Source: Terriglobia bacterium (GTDB lineage: Bacteria > Acidobacteriota > Terriglobia > Bryobacterales > Bryobacteraceae). From it: a DNA stretch of 64,000 nucleotides. Positions 24,973 through 33,494 of the stretch are shown here, piece by piece. The notes below the pieces were generated by a model that was not told the origin of the DNA, did no database searches, and worked only from the letters and a program-made list of their open reading frames with translations. Location of the stretch: positions 1 to 64,000 of the forward strand of contig PSRJ01000372.1 of NCBI GenBank assembly GCA_003175985.1. The letters are read 5' to 3'. How positions within the stretch are numbered: position 1 is the first letter of the stretch; each line of letters opens with the position of its first letter. The translations under genes were made by a program, and so were the position numbers.

Positions 24973-26001
24973 TCACGCGGTTCCTGATGCGACGTCAGAC
25001 ACTTTCACTAAAGCCTTCCCAATGTTGTGGCCGCCCATCATCCGGATGAACGCGCCAGGCGCGTTCTCCAGGCCCGTGGTGATGTCTTCCCGATATTTGA
25101 TGCGCCGCTCGCGAAGCCAGGCGGTCAGTTGCCGCAAGGCTTCCTCGTAGCGATCGGCGTATTGGAACACCAGAAAGCCTTCCACTTTGGCCTGCTTACT
25201 CACCAGTTGATGAAGCCACCGCGGACCCATCTCCGGTTTGTCGTTGTTGTATTGCGAGATCTGGCCGCAGACTGCGATCCGGGCCCGGTTGTTGATCAGG
25301 CGCATCACGGTGTCGGTAATGGGGCCGCCTACATTATCGAAATAGACGTCGATGCCTGTGGGGCAAAGCTGCTTGAGCTGCGCCTCATAATCCGTGCGCG
25401 TCTTGTAGTTGAACGCTCCATCGAAATTGAGTTCACCGGTGATAAAGCGCACCTTCTCATCGGAACCGGCAATCCCGATGGCGCGGCACCGCTTGATTTT
25501 GGCTATCTGCCCAACCAGGGAACCAACCGCTCCGCCCGCTCCCGAAACAACTACCGTTTCGCCAGGCTGTGGCCGGCAGATATCCAGCAGGCCGAAGTAC
25601 GCGGTCAGCCCCGGCATCCCCAATACGTAGAGAGCGGTAGAGATGGGCGCAACAGCCGGGTCGATTCGGCGCAGGGCTTTGGCTGGAGCCACCGCGTATT
25701 CCTGCCAGCCGAGGGCAGCTTCCACGACGTCCCCAACGCCCACCCGTGGATCGTGCGACTCTACCACCGTACCCACCACGCCCCCAATCATCACCTCACC
25801 CAAGTCCAGGCTGCGCGCATAACCGCCGTTTTGCCGCATTCGTCCCCGCATATATGGATCCACGGATAGGAACACGGTGCGCACCAGGACTTCCCCTGGT
25901 CCGGGGTCCGGAATCGGCGATTCCACGAGACGGAAATCCGACTCCTTGGGAGCGCCCACGGGCCGTTCAGCCAAGACGATCTGACGGTTGACCCCTTCCA
26001 T
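24973..26001 (-). CDS. NADP-dependent oxidoreductase, medium-chain (CurA/PTGR-like)
   Basis: From the ATG at 26001 the 342-residue protein is a zinc-free MDR enzyme. It has SVDPYMRGRM near residue 48, the cofactor motif VVSGAGGAVGSLVGQIAK (AxxGxxG), DGAFNYKT, and DVYFDNVGGPITDTVM before CGQISQYN. These mark the prostaglandin/leukotriene-reductase-like branch that reduces alpha,beta-unsaturated ketones with NADPH. The extra N-terminal 59 residues of the longest frame do not fit the family. It probably detoxifies reactive enones in the cytoplasm. Confidence 0.9.
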   Translation of the reverse strand: MEGVNRQIVLAERPVGAPKESDFRLVESPIPDPGPGEVLVRTVFLSVDPYMRGRMRQNGGYARSLDLGEVMIGGVVGTVVESHDPRVGVGDVVEAALGWQEYAVAPAKALRRIDPAVAPISTALYVLGMPGLTAYFGLLDICRPQPGETVVVSGAGGAVGSLVGQIAKIKRCRAIGIAGSDEKVRFITGELNFDGAFNYKTRTDYEAQLKQLCPTGIDVYFDNVGGPITDTVMRLINNRARIAVCGQISQYNNDKPEMGPRWLHQLVSKQAKVEGFLVFQYADRYEEALRQLTAWLRERRIKYREDITTGLENAPGAFIRMMGGHNIGKALVKVSDVASGTA

Positions 26002-26125
26002 GGTTATCAGACTAGCAACTCCGTATGTTTGTGCAATGCCCGCTCGTGCTCCCTCATACCCACGAATACGCGCAAAAGCACCCGCGCTACTCGAAATCGT
26101 GAGGATCGACCCATTTCCCTGAGAC

Positions 26126-26154
26126 TTGCGTTTCAGATCCGGTTGACCTATATT
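26126..26154 (+). promoter_or_regulatory. Promoter of the 63-residue protein gene
   Basis: TTGCGT (26126-26131), a 17-nt spacer and TATATT (26149-26154) are followed by GGAGG at 26170-26174 and an ATG at 26182. Confidence 0.65.
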
Positions 26155-26181
26155 GATTACGGCAAAGTAGGAGGCCATCTT

Positions 26182-26373
26182 ATGGAAACGGTACCGATGG
26201 TGTCGTTCCAGTTAGCTGGCGAAGAGCTGAACGTTCTGAATGGACTGCTGGAATCGGAGCGCTCCCGCCTTTTGGTGGAGATCCGCCATACCGATCACCG
26301 CAGTTATCGGGACAAACTGCGTCACCGGCTGGAAATCGTAGAGTCTCTGCTCCGCATCAGCGCGCCGCGTTGA
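26182..26373 (+). CDS. Small helical protein of unknown function
   Basis: The ATG at 26182 has GGAGG 7 nt upstream and a good promoter, so the gene is real despite its 63 residues. The product is mostly helical and charged (LAGEELNVLNGLLESERSRL, HRLEIVESLLRI), with no membrane segment. I do not recognise a named family. It converges with the universal stress protein gene (13 nt between stops). Confidence 0.75.
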   Translation: METVPMVSFQLAGEELNVLNGLLESERSRLLVEIRHTDHRSYRDKLRHRLEIVESLLRISAPR

Positions 26374-26386
26374 GGAGCAAAGCGCG

Positions 26387-27184
26387 TCACACGCTGAATA
26401 CCGGACACGGCGATTGGCGAATCATGGCGTACGCGTTCGTGCGGAGGCGGCCGAAGGATCCGGAAGCCGACCCTCGTCCGATCACCAGAATGTTCGCGCC
26501 GGTCCGGCCGGCTGCTTCCGAAATGACTTGCGCCGGGTCTCCGGCTTCAACCAGAAGGTCGGCGCCAAGCACCGTTTCACACACGAGCTGTTCCAGTTCC
26601 TTGCGCGCGGCGGGTTCGAGCGAACCAGCGGAAACGGCGTGAGCAACCGTCACTCGGGCCGCAAACCGCCGTTGTAATCCGCAGGCAAATGCCAGGACCG
26701 TTCTGCTCTGCGGCCCCAGATCCACCGCACAAAGGATGCTCTCCGGAGGCAGCCCGGGTGCTGGTGCTTCATCCAGGTGAACTCCCGTGCACACCGCACA
26801 ATCGGCGTCGTGGAGAACCTTGGCCGTATTGGAACCGAGAATGAAACGGCGGTATGGGCCGAACCCGCGGGTCGGCATTACGATCAGATCGATCCTCTCA
26901 TCCTGGGAGTACTGGACAATCTTGCGTGACACATCGCCCTTAACCGCCAGGCGCCGCACAGGAAATCGCGACACTTCACTGGACCCAAACTCATGCAGCC
27001 TGCGCTCCAGGTGACTCACGAGCTTCCGATAGCTCTCCTCGTCCAGATCGCCGGGCGAGGCCAGCACGTGCAGGATTGTCAGTTCGGATTCGAAACACTC
27101 CGCAAGCGATCGGGCGTAACGCGCCGCCCGCTCGCAACGCTCCGAAAATTCAACCGGCGCGAGGATCCTCGAAAGAAAACCCAT
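26387..27184 (-). CDS. Universal stress protein, tandem UspA domains
   Basis: Two Usp domains occupy residues about 1-140 and 148-265. The first has the ATP-binding signature GFGPYRRFILGSNTAKVL (G-2x-G-9x-GS/T), so it may bind ATP. The second has GRGSASGSFGRLRTNAYAMI, where the glycines are present but the spacing differs, so it may not. Tandem Usp proteins act in the cytoplasm in stress resistance. The start is 17 nt after a 57-codon frame and may be driven by the promoter at 27391-27419. Confidence 0.9.
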   Translation of the reverse strand: MGFLSRILAPVEFSERCERAARYARSLAECFESELTILHVLASPGDLDEESYRKLVSHLERRLHEFGSSEVSRFPVRRLAVKGDVSRKIVQYSQDERIDLIVMPTRGFGPYRRFILGSNTAKVLHDADCAVCTGVHLDEAPAPGLPPESILCAVDLGPQSRTVLAFACGLQRRFAARVTVAHAVSAGSLEPAARKELEQLVCETVLGADLLVEAGDPAQVISEAAGRTGANILVIGRGSASGSFGRLRTNAYAMIRQSPCPVFSV

Positions 27185-27201
27185 GCACTAAGTATGCTTC
27201 C

Positions 27202-27375
27202 TTACGTGCGGACCCATATCGACGGGCGGATTCCCCGGTCTCGTCCCGAACACCTGTTGGACGTACCAACGGCTGAGTTGTACATGCGATTCCGCGGCTT
27301 GGAAGACACCAGCGCGGCGCCCGCCAGGCCGAGGAACAGTTCGCGGCGGGTCAGGGAGAGGGGTCCGGACTGCAT
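27202..27375 (-). CDS. 57-residue frame with Tat signal peptide, probable gene remnant
   Basis: The ATG at 27375 opens a short frame whose first 26 residues are a textbook twin-arginine signal (LTRRELFLGLAGAALVSS). The remaining 30 residues are basic and unstructured and end at TAA 27202. Tat signals normally precede folded cofactor proteins of several hundred residues, so the cargo appears lost. It may still be transcribed from the promoter at 27391-27419 together with the universal stress gene 17 nt downstream. Confidence 0.45.
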   Translation of the reverse strand: MQSGPLSLTRRELFLGLAGAALVSSKPRNRMYNSAVGTSNRCSGRDRGIRPSIWVRT

Positions 27376-27390
27376 AAACGCTCAACCCTC

Positions 27391-27419
27391 AATATAGGAC
27401 CTCAAAGACTTAAATACAA
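27391..27419 (-). promoter_or_regulatory. Strong promoter facing the Tat-signal frame and the stress protein gene
   Basis: On the minus strand TTGTAT (27414-27419), a 17-nt spacer and TATATT (27391-27396) precede the ATG at 27375 by 15 nt. Confidence 0.6.
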
Positions 27420-27439
27420 GGGCCGAAACCCCCCGCAAC

Positions 27440-27504
27440 CCCCGCGCACCCTCTCGCGGGGCAACGGGACATTATGGCCCGCTGGCGCGGGCCAAGTTGG
27501 CCCG
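27440..27504 (+). other. Hairpin cluster upstream of the subtilase gene
   Basis: CCCCGCG (27440-27446) pairs with CGCGGGG (27455-27461). Downstream, CGGGCC (27488-27493) can pair either with GGCCCG at 27476-27481 or with GGCCCG at 27499-27504. No T-tract follows, so these are not simple terminators. They could act in the leader of the subtilase mRNA. Nothing else is seen between 27420 and 27582. Confidence 0.3.
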
Positions 27505-27582
27505 AGGCGCAATTCCAGCCCTCGGAGGTCCCTTCGTTTGCAATAAGCTGCCTCCTGGAAGACGGCTTGCATTCTGGTGGGC

Positions 27583-29232
27583 ATGCGCCTGCGCGTTTTT
27601 AAGTTCGCCGCCGCCCTGGCTTTGGGGTTCCCCGCGGCTGCTCTCGCCGACTCCGCGAAGATCTCTCCGGACCTGCAACCCCTCTTGGCAAACCCTCTGA
27701 ACCAGATCGACGTGATCGTCCAGTTCAATTCCCCGCCGCCTGCCTGCCCTGGCGGATTACTGGGGGCTCTGATTTGCGATCTCAGGGGTGTCGTGCACAC
27801 CGTATTTTCGCTGCTGTACGTGGTCTCCGCCAGCATGACGCCCGCGGATATCCTGGCGACGTCCCAACAGTCCAACGTGACCTATATTTCGCCGAACCGA
27901 ACCATAGCCGCCACTTTGGACTATTCGGCATCTGCCGCGAACGCACCGTCGGGGTGGAACGTGGGGCTGGACGGTACCGGCATCGGAGTGGCGGTGATCG
28001 ACAGCGGAATCTATCCGCACCCCGATTTGCGTGCGCCCGGTTCCACGCAATCGCGGATTGTCTACCGGCAGAACTTCACGACCGGCGTATCGTATGACGA
28101 TTTCGGTCACGGCACTCACGTGGCCGGAATCATCGCGGGGAACGGCAAATCGTCCAATCTTCCGGGATCGCCCCACGTACTGCGCGGAGTCGCCCCCAAT
28201 GCCAGGCTGGTCGATTTGCGGGTGCTCGATGCCAAGGGAGCCAGCAACGACGCGACGGTGATTGCGGCGATTCAGAAAGCCATCGACCTGCAAAGAATCT
28301 ACAACATCCGTGTGATCAACCTGTCATTAGGCAGGCCTATCTACGAGGGCTGTGCCCACGATCCGTTGTGCTTGGCCGTTGAGATGGCCTGGAAGCATGG
28401 GATTGTGGTAGTGTCGGCCGCCGGCAACCTGGGCCGCAACGGATACGCCACCATCGTCTCGCCAGCGGACAACCCGCGTGTGATCACCGTCGGCGCCATG
28501 AAGACCATGGGAACTTATCCGCGGAGCGACGATCAGATCGCCAGTTACAGCTCCAAGGGACCGGCGTACCCGGATCTGACGGTGAAGCCCGATCTGGTCG
28601 CTCCCGGCAACCTGGTGGTTTCCTTACTCGCGCCCGGAAGCACCCTGGCGCAGGAACTCCCTGCCAACTTGATCGGGCCGGGTTATCACGGAGGCAACGC
28701 GAGCGATGCTCCGCAGTATCTGCGCCTCAGTGGCACCAGTATGGCTACTCCGGCAGTCTCCGGAGCGGTCGCGCTGATGCTGCAAAAGGATCCGGCGTTG
28801 AGCCCGGATGCGGTAAAGGCCCGGCTGATGAAGACTGCGGGCAAAACACTGGCGTTGTATAGCACGGCCACCGACCCCGCCACCGGCCAGACTTATACCA
28901 GCACCGCCGATATCTTCACGGTAGGGGCCGGTTATCTCGACATCGCCGCCGCACTATCGAACTACGACGTGGCGATCCGCAGTGCCGCGTCTCCGGCGGC
29001 ACAGTACAACCCCGTAACGCAGCAGGCGCAACTGGTTCTGACTCCCGCGATGACCTGGAATTCCGGTGTGCCTTGGTCACTGGCCACGGTATGGGGAAAC
29101 ACGGCCCTGCTCAACTCGGGCGCCACCATCTGGAATGCCAGTGACATTTGGGCAACGAATGTGGTCTGGGGGACCAACGTAGTTTGGGGAACCAATGTGG
29201 TTTGGGGTACGAGTGGAGAAGGGGAACCATAG
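27583..29232 (+). CDS. Secreted S8-family serine peptidase (subtilase) with WGT repeat tail
   Basis: A signal peptide (FAAALALGFPAAALA) is followed by an inhibitor-I9-like propeptide to about residue 115. The S8 domain holds Asp140 (VAVIDSGIYPHPD), His176 (DFGHGTHVAGIIAG), the oxyanion Asn in SAAGNLG and Ser386 (LSGTSMATPAVSG), so the catalytic set is complete. The C-terminal 60 residues carry tandem hexamers NVVWGT repeated three times after ATVWGN and IWATN units, a tail seen on other acidobacterial subtilases. ATG 27583 is used; an in-frame GTG lies at 27577. It is followed after 33 nt by the HD-GYP gene. Confidence 0.92.
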   Translation: MRLRVFKFAAALALGFPAAALADSAKISPDLQPLLANPLNQIDVIVQFNSPPPACPGGLLGALICDLRGVVHTVFSLLYVVSASMTPADILATSQQSNVTYISPNRTIAATLDYSASAANAPSGWNVGLDGTGIGVAVIDSGIYPHPDLRAPGSTQSRIVYRQNFTTGVSYDDFGHGTHVAGIIAGNGKSSNLPGSPHVLRGVAPNARLVDLRVLDAKGASNDATVIAAIQKAIDLQRIYNIRVINLSLGRPIYEGCAHDPLCLAVEMAWKHGIVVVSAAGNLGRNGYATIVSPADNPRVITVGAMKTMGTYPRSDDQIASYSSKGPAYPDLTVKPDLVAPGNLVVSLLAPGSTLAQELPANLIGPGYHGGNASDAPQYLRLSGTSMATPAVSGAVALMLQKDPALSPDAVKARLMKTAGKTLALYSTATDPATGQTYTSTADIFTVGAGYLDIAAALSNYDVAIRSAASPAAQYNPVTQQAQLVLTPAMTWNSGVPWSLATVWGNTALLNSGATIWNASDIWATNVVWGTNVVWGTNVVWGTSGEGEP

Positions 29233-29265
29233 AGCCGATAAGAGAACCGGAGGACTCATGACCGT

Positions 29266-31140
29266 ATGGAAGTTGGTCCGAGGACACGGCTGCATACTCT
29301 CGCGGTAGACGTCTATCTTGCCGTCTACCTGGCGGCCGGCGCAGCCATACTCGGGGGCGCCATCCTACAGTGGAATTGCCCCGATTACCTAAGGTTTCTC
29401 TCGTATCTGGCTAGCGCAGTCGTCGCCTCGGCGCTGAAGGTCCGTTTTCCGGGAGTGCCGGGGACAGTTTCTGTAGGGTTTCTGTTTGTCTTCATCGGGC
29501 TAGTGGATTTGAGCCCGCACGAGGCGATCGTCCTGGGAACCGTTCCCGCTATCGTGCAGTGCCTCTGGCACACCCAAAAACGCCCCAGACTGATTCAGGT
29601 CAGCTTCAGCATCGCGGTGATCGCCACTGCGGTGTTCGTTTCCGGCGAAGTTTTCGCAACGGCTCGGCGGCTGGCGCCGGAACCGGTTGCCTTGGGCCTC
29701 CTCGCCATCAGCTACTTTGTCGTCAACACTTACTCGATCGCGGGAATCATCGCCTTGACTGAACCGGTGTCTCTGGCCAGCACGCTCAAGTCTGAGGCCT
29801 GGATTTTGCCGTATTACTGCGGAGGGGTTTCGGCCGCTTGGTTGATTGGAACCATGCCCACGGCCATTCATTGGGAGCTGCCGATTATCTCTTTGCCTTT
29901 GGTGTATCTGGTGCACCGCTCCTATGGGATGCATACCGCCCAACTGGAACGGGAGAAAGAGCATGTCGAAGAGATCAGCGAAGTCCATTTGCAGACGATC
30001 GAGGCGCTGGCGCTGGCCATCGACGCCAAAGATCACGCCACCCACGACCATTTACAGCGTGTGCAGTTCTATGCCGTAGAACTGGGCAAGGAATTGGGCT
30101 TGAACGCTCTGCAACTGGATGCTTTGCGCGCGGCTTCCGTGCTGCACGATATTGGCAAACTGGCGGTCCCGGAGCAGATCTTGTGCAAGCCGGGAAAACT
30201 GACACCGGCCGAATTCGAGAAGATTAAGATTCATCCCGTAGTTGGCGCCGAGATCCTGGGGCGAGTCCGCTTTCCATATCCCGTAGTCCCCATCGTGCGC
30301 GCGCATCACGAAAAGTGGGACGGCAGCGGATATCCGGAAGGGCTCAAAGGTGAAGAGATTCCCGTTGGAGCGCGGATCCTGGCCGCCGCCGACTGCCTGG
30401 ATGCGCTTGCTTCCGACCGGCAATACCGGCCTGCCCTACCGCTGGACGAGGCAATGGCGAAAATCGCTGCGGAATCCGGCACAAGTTTCGATCCCGCGGT
30501 GGTCCGGGTGATGCAGCAGCGGTACCGTGAATGGGAGCATGGCGCGCAACAGCAGCCTGCACGCGAGCGCCCCGGAGTCTCTACGGAGATCCGCATTACC
30601 CGCGGGGCCGCGCCGGCCGCTGGCTACTCTGCCGAGTCCCAGAGGCCTCCTGCCAACCCTGTGCCCGCACGCGTGCCCGCGCACTCTCTCGCTGTCAGGG
30701 ATGTCAGCGAGCTTGCTGGCCGCCTGCAATCCGCTGTCCCCTGCGATGCGATCGCCTTTTTCGAAAATGAAGGTGCCGTTTTGTGCTCGCAATTCGCCAG
30801 CGGTCCGGACGCTTCGGCGCTCCAGGAGTTACGCGTGCCATGGGGTGAAGGCCTGGTGGGCTGGGTAGCCCAGCGCAACACTCCCATTGTCAACGGCAAT
30901 CCGCGCGTCGAACCAGGCTATGGCGCAAAACCGGATGCCGCCGATGACTTGCAATCGGCGCTCGCTGTCCCTCTGGCGGGAGACAATGGGATGCGCGGCG
31001 TCTGGGCGCTATACCGCCGCCATCCGGATGCCTTCAGCTCGGCCGATCTGTTTGCTCTGGCGCTGCAGCTTCACGAGCCCGGGCGTGTGGCCGCTCCCGA
31101 TCCCTACTGCCAGGCCGGCAGCGCGTACCGCAGCGCATGA
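29266..31140 (+). CDS. Membrane HD-GYP phosphodiesterase with C-terminal GAF domain
   Basis: The N-terminal 225 residues hold about seven hydrophobic segments, a membrane sensor of the MASE type. Residues about 235-400 are an HD-GYP domain with HDIGKL near residue 293 and HHEKWDGSGYPEG near residue 346, so the metal ligands and the GYP signature are intact and c-di-GMP hydrolysis is likely. Residues about 470-610 are GAF-like (CDAIAFFENEGAVLCSQFASG, VPWGEGLVGWVAQ, QSALAVPLAG). The best ribosome site (GGAGG, 29249-29253) is nearer to an overlapping 16-codon frame at 29258 than to this ATG. The 3' end overlaps the opposite gene by 37 nt. Confidence 0.88.
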   Translation: MEVGPRTRLHTLAVDVYLAVYLAAGAAILGGAILQWNCPDYLRFLSYLASAVVASALKVRFPGVPGTVSVGFLFVFIGLVDLSPHEAIVLGTVPAIVQCLWHTQKRPRLIQVSFSIAVIATAVFVSGEVFATARRLAPEPVALGLLAISYFVVNTYSIAGIIALTEPVSLASTLKSEAWILPYYCGGVSAAWLIGTMPTAIHWELPIISLPLVYLVHRSYGMHTAQLEREKEHVEEISEVHLQTIEALALAIDAKDHATHDHLQRVQFYAVELGKELGLNALQLDALRAASVLHDIGKLAVPEQILCKPGKLTPAEFEKIKIHPVVGAEILGRVRFPYPVVPIVRAHHEKWDGSGYPEGLKGEEIPVGARILAAADCLDALASDRQYRPALPLDEAMAKIAAESGTSFDPAVVRVMQQRYREWEHGAQQQPARERPGVSTEIRITRGAAPAAGYSAESQRPPANPVPARVPAHSLAVRDVSELAGRLQSAVPCDAIAFFENEGAVLCSQFASGPDASALQELRVPWGEGLVGWVAQRNTPIVNGNPRVEPGYGAKPDAADDLQSALAVPLAGDNGMRGVWALYRRHPDAFSSADLFALALQLHEPGRVAAPDPYCQAGSAYRSA

Positions 31141-33452
31141 ATCTGCTGCGGGGAACCGGCAAAGATGGGGTTCGGAAAACGGCGATAGCGCAGCAGCTCG
31201 GACATGATAAAGGTGGCGTTGTTTTGCACCATGGCGAAGCCTGCCAGGTATTGCAGCCGCAGATCGCGGTCGTGGTTGATCTGGGCGCGGGCGAGCCAGC
31301 CCTGGAGGTCGGGGCCATATCCGGCGTACGTTGAAAGCAGCGAGACGGCAGAGCCTAGCCCCACGTCGTTGAGCGATTCCCGCACCCGGACATAATCCGG
31401 CCGGTCCAGGCGCTGCTGGAGCGCCTCCACATCGACATGCGGCGGACCATTCTGTCCGACCAGCATCACATCGTACCCCTCACCGTTGATGTCGTTATTC
31501 CAGATGGTGGCGTTGGGAAACACGGAAAGGAAAGTCGCAATCTCGCTCTGCACGGTGGCCAGGTCGCTCTGGTAAAGCGGCACCCATTGCGAGACGACGC
31601 CACCGGGATTCAAGTGGCTCTTCACCATCTCGAAATACTCTTTGGAATACAGTGTGGCGGCGCCCTTCACCCAGGGATGGATCGGGTCGGAGGTAATGAT
31701 GTCGAAGCGCTCGGGCGTTGTGAGCACGTAATGACGCGCATCATCGAAAACGATCTCCGTCCGGCGGTCGCGAACCACGTTGTGGTTCTCCTTGGCGAAG
31801 AAGCGGCCGCTGGCGCGCGGCACCAGCGGCTCCAGTTCGCAGATCAGGATGCGCTCGACTTCGGGGTGCGACACGAACGTCCCCGCCGTAACGCCGGCGC
31901 CGCAACCCACCACCAGCACAGAGCGTGGGCGGGCGTGAAGCATGGCCGGGATATGGCCCAGCATGCGCTGCAAACGCATGTCCTGCGGCAGGCCGGATGC
32001 TTCGATCTTGCCGCTGATGTGGAAGAAGCGCGTGCCCTCGGGGCTCTCGCTGATGGCGATCGAGGCGTTGCGTCCTTCGCCCACGTAAAGCGGGCGGCCA
32101 TCTTTATACGAGATGGTCAGCTCCCGTCCGTAGGCGAATACTTCCCATGGAACGCCAGGCAGGCGCCAAATGAGAAGTCCGGCTAGCACGACCGTTGCCA
32201 GGACCGGGATGGCGCGGCGTGATTGCGAGGCGGCGAGCAAGCCCGCTGCGGCACAGAGGCCCACCAGAATGCGCTCGCTGTTTTGTGTTCCCACCAACGG
32301 AATCAGGACCATGCTGAAGCCGATAGCGCCGATGATGGCTCCGCCCGTGTTGGCCGCATAAACCGTGCCGGCCAGCCGTCCCGGGTCCTCGCCTGGCCGC
32401 GAAGCCGCTGCGAGCGCCAACGGAAAACTGGCGCCCCACAGGCAGGCCGCGGGCAAAACGGAATACACACAGCGAATCAAATCGTCGCGAAAAGTGAGCC
32501 AGGCGTTCGATGAGCTCTGAATGGGTAGATAAGGAAGCCTTTTGGCTAACAGGAAAGCTGCGATGGTCACCGCGGCAGCCAGCAGCACCTGGCAAACACC
32601 CAACGCCGCGCGTGCGGAAAAGCGGGTGCGCGCAAGCCACGCCCCAGCGCCACTTCCGATTCCCAAGCCGGCCAAAAAGACGGCCAGAATGATCGAGAAG
32701 GCATAGACCGTGGCGCCCAGCGTCAGCGACAGCAGACGGGTCCAGATCACTTCGGCGCCCAGCGCACACAGTCCCGAAAGCGCGACCACCGCATACACGA
32801 GGCGCGTACCGCCGGAGGCGGCTTCTACTTGTTCAGGCGTTTTCGGCGCGGGCGCCCAGCGCGCGGTTACCAACGAGACTGCGGCCACGGCCAGGTTGAG
32901 GCCTGCCGCTGCGTAACTGGCCACGTAGAGGTCGTGAGTCCGCAGCAGGTAAAACCCGGCTAACACGCATCCGCCTACTGCCCCGGCAGTGTTGGCCCCG
33001 TACAGGAAGCCGAGCCGTGAAACCCCTTGAGGCGTGGTCTCCCATTGCCGTGCTAACGCGGGCAACGAAGCCCCCATCAACAACGTCGGGGGCAGCAGAC
33101 ACAACGCAGACAGTAGCGCACGCATCAGGATGCCGGCCAATCCATGCCCGCCATACGCGGCGTAGATGCGATCGAGCCACGGCATCCCGAACAATACCGC
33201 CATCCCGCACAGGGCAATCGCGGCCTCGATCACCGCATAAACGCGAAGCGGGCGGTGCCCCTGGAGCCGCATTCGGGAATAACCGAGGCTGCCCAGGAAC
33301 ATCCCGCCCATATAGGTCGCCAGCAGCGTGCCAAGCGAAATGGCCGACGACCCGATTACCAGTTCCAGCAATTGGAACCAGACGATTTCATAAATCAGCG
33401 CGGCACAACCGCTCGCCGCAAACAACACCAGGAGAAGGGGAAAAAGACCCAT
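31104..33452 (-). CDS. Fused membrane / spermidine synthase-like protein
   Basis: The N-terminal 440 residues have about twelve to fourteen membrane segments of the SpeE-associated MFS-like type (GCAALIYEIVWFQLLELVIGS at the start is characteristic). The C-terminal 340 residues are a Rossmann-fold aminopropyltransferase-like domain: SVLVVGCGAGVTAG binds the nucleotide, then LICELEPLV, FDIITSDPIHPW and NPGGVVSQWVPLYQ. Such fused proteins are common in Acidobacteria. Whether they make polyamines is not established. The end overlaps the HD-GYP gene. Confidence 0.87.
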   Translation of the reverse strand: MGLFPLLLVLFAASGCAALIYEIVWFQLLELVIGSSAISLGTLLATYMGGMFLGSLGYSRMRLQGHRPLRVYAVIEAAIALCGMAVLFGMPWLDRIYAAYGGHGLAGILMRALLSALCLLPPTLLMGASLPALARQWETTPQGVSRLGFLYGANTAGAVGGCVLAGFYLLRTHDLYVASYAAAGLNLAVAAVSLVTARWAPAPKTPEQVEAASGGTRLVYAVVALSGLCALGAEVIWTRLLSLTLGATVYAFSIILAVFLAGLGIGSGAGAWLARTRFSARAALGVCQVLLAAAVTIAAFLLAKRLPYLPIQSSSNAWLTFRDDLIRCVYSVLPAACLWGASFPLALAAASRPGEDPGRLAGTVYAANTGGAIIGAIGFSMVLIPLVGTQNSERILVGLCAAAGLLAASQSRRAIPVLATVVLAGLLIWRLPGVPWEVFAYGRELTISYKDGRPLYVGEGRNASIAISESPEGTRFFHISGKIEASGLPQDMRLQRMLGHIPAMLHARPRSVLVVGCGAGVTAGTFVSHPEVERILICELEPLVPRASGRFFAKENHNVVRDRRTEIVFDDARHYVLTTPERFDIITSDPIHPWVKGAATLYSKEYFEMVKSHLNPGGVVSQWVPLYQSDLATVQSEIATFLSVFPNATIWNNDINGEGYDVMLVGQNGPPHVDVEALQQRLDRPDYVRVRESLNDVGLGSAVSLLSTYAGYGPDLQGWLARAQINHDRDLRLQYLAGFAMVQNNATFIMSELLRYRRFPNPIFAGSPQQIHALRYALPAWQ

Positions 33453-33494
33453 GCAACCCTGGCATCATACCGTAGTCGCCGCGGAACCCGCCGG

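Noticed and set aside
24973-26178. Longer oxidoreductase start at 26178
   Set aside because: The extra 59 residues do not fit the family, which starts at the ATG at 26001, and they overlap the upstream promoter region on the other strand.
27402-27875. 157-codon minus-strand frame over the start of the subtilase gene
   Set aside because: It is antisense to the signal peptide and propeptide of a complete S8 peptidase.
29155-29215. 18-nt direct repeats resembling a CRISPR or VNTR
   Set aside because: They are in-frame codons of the WGT protein repeats without spacers.
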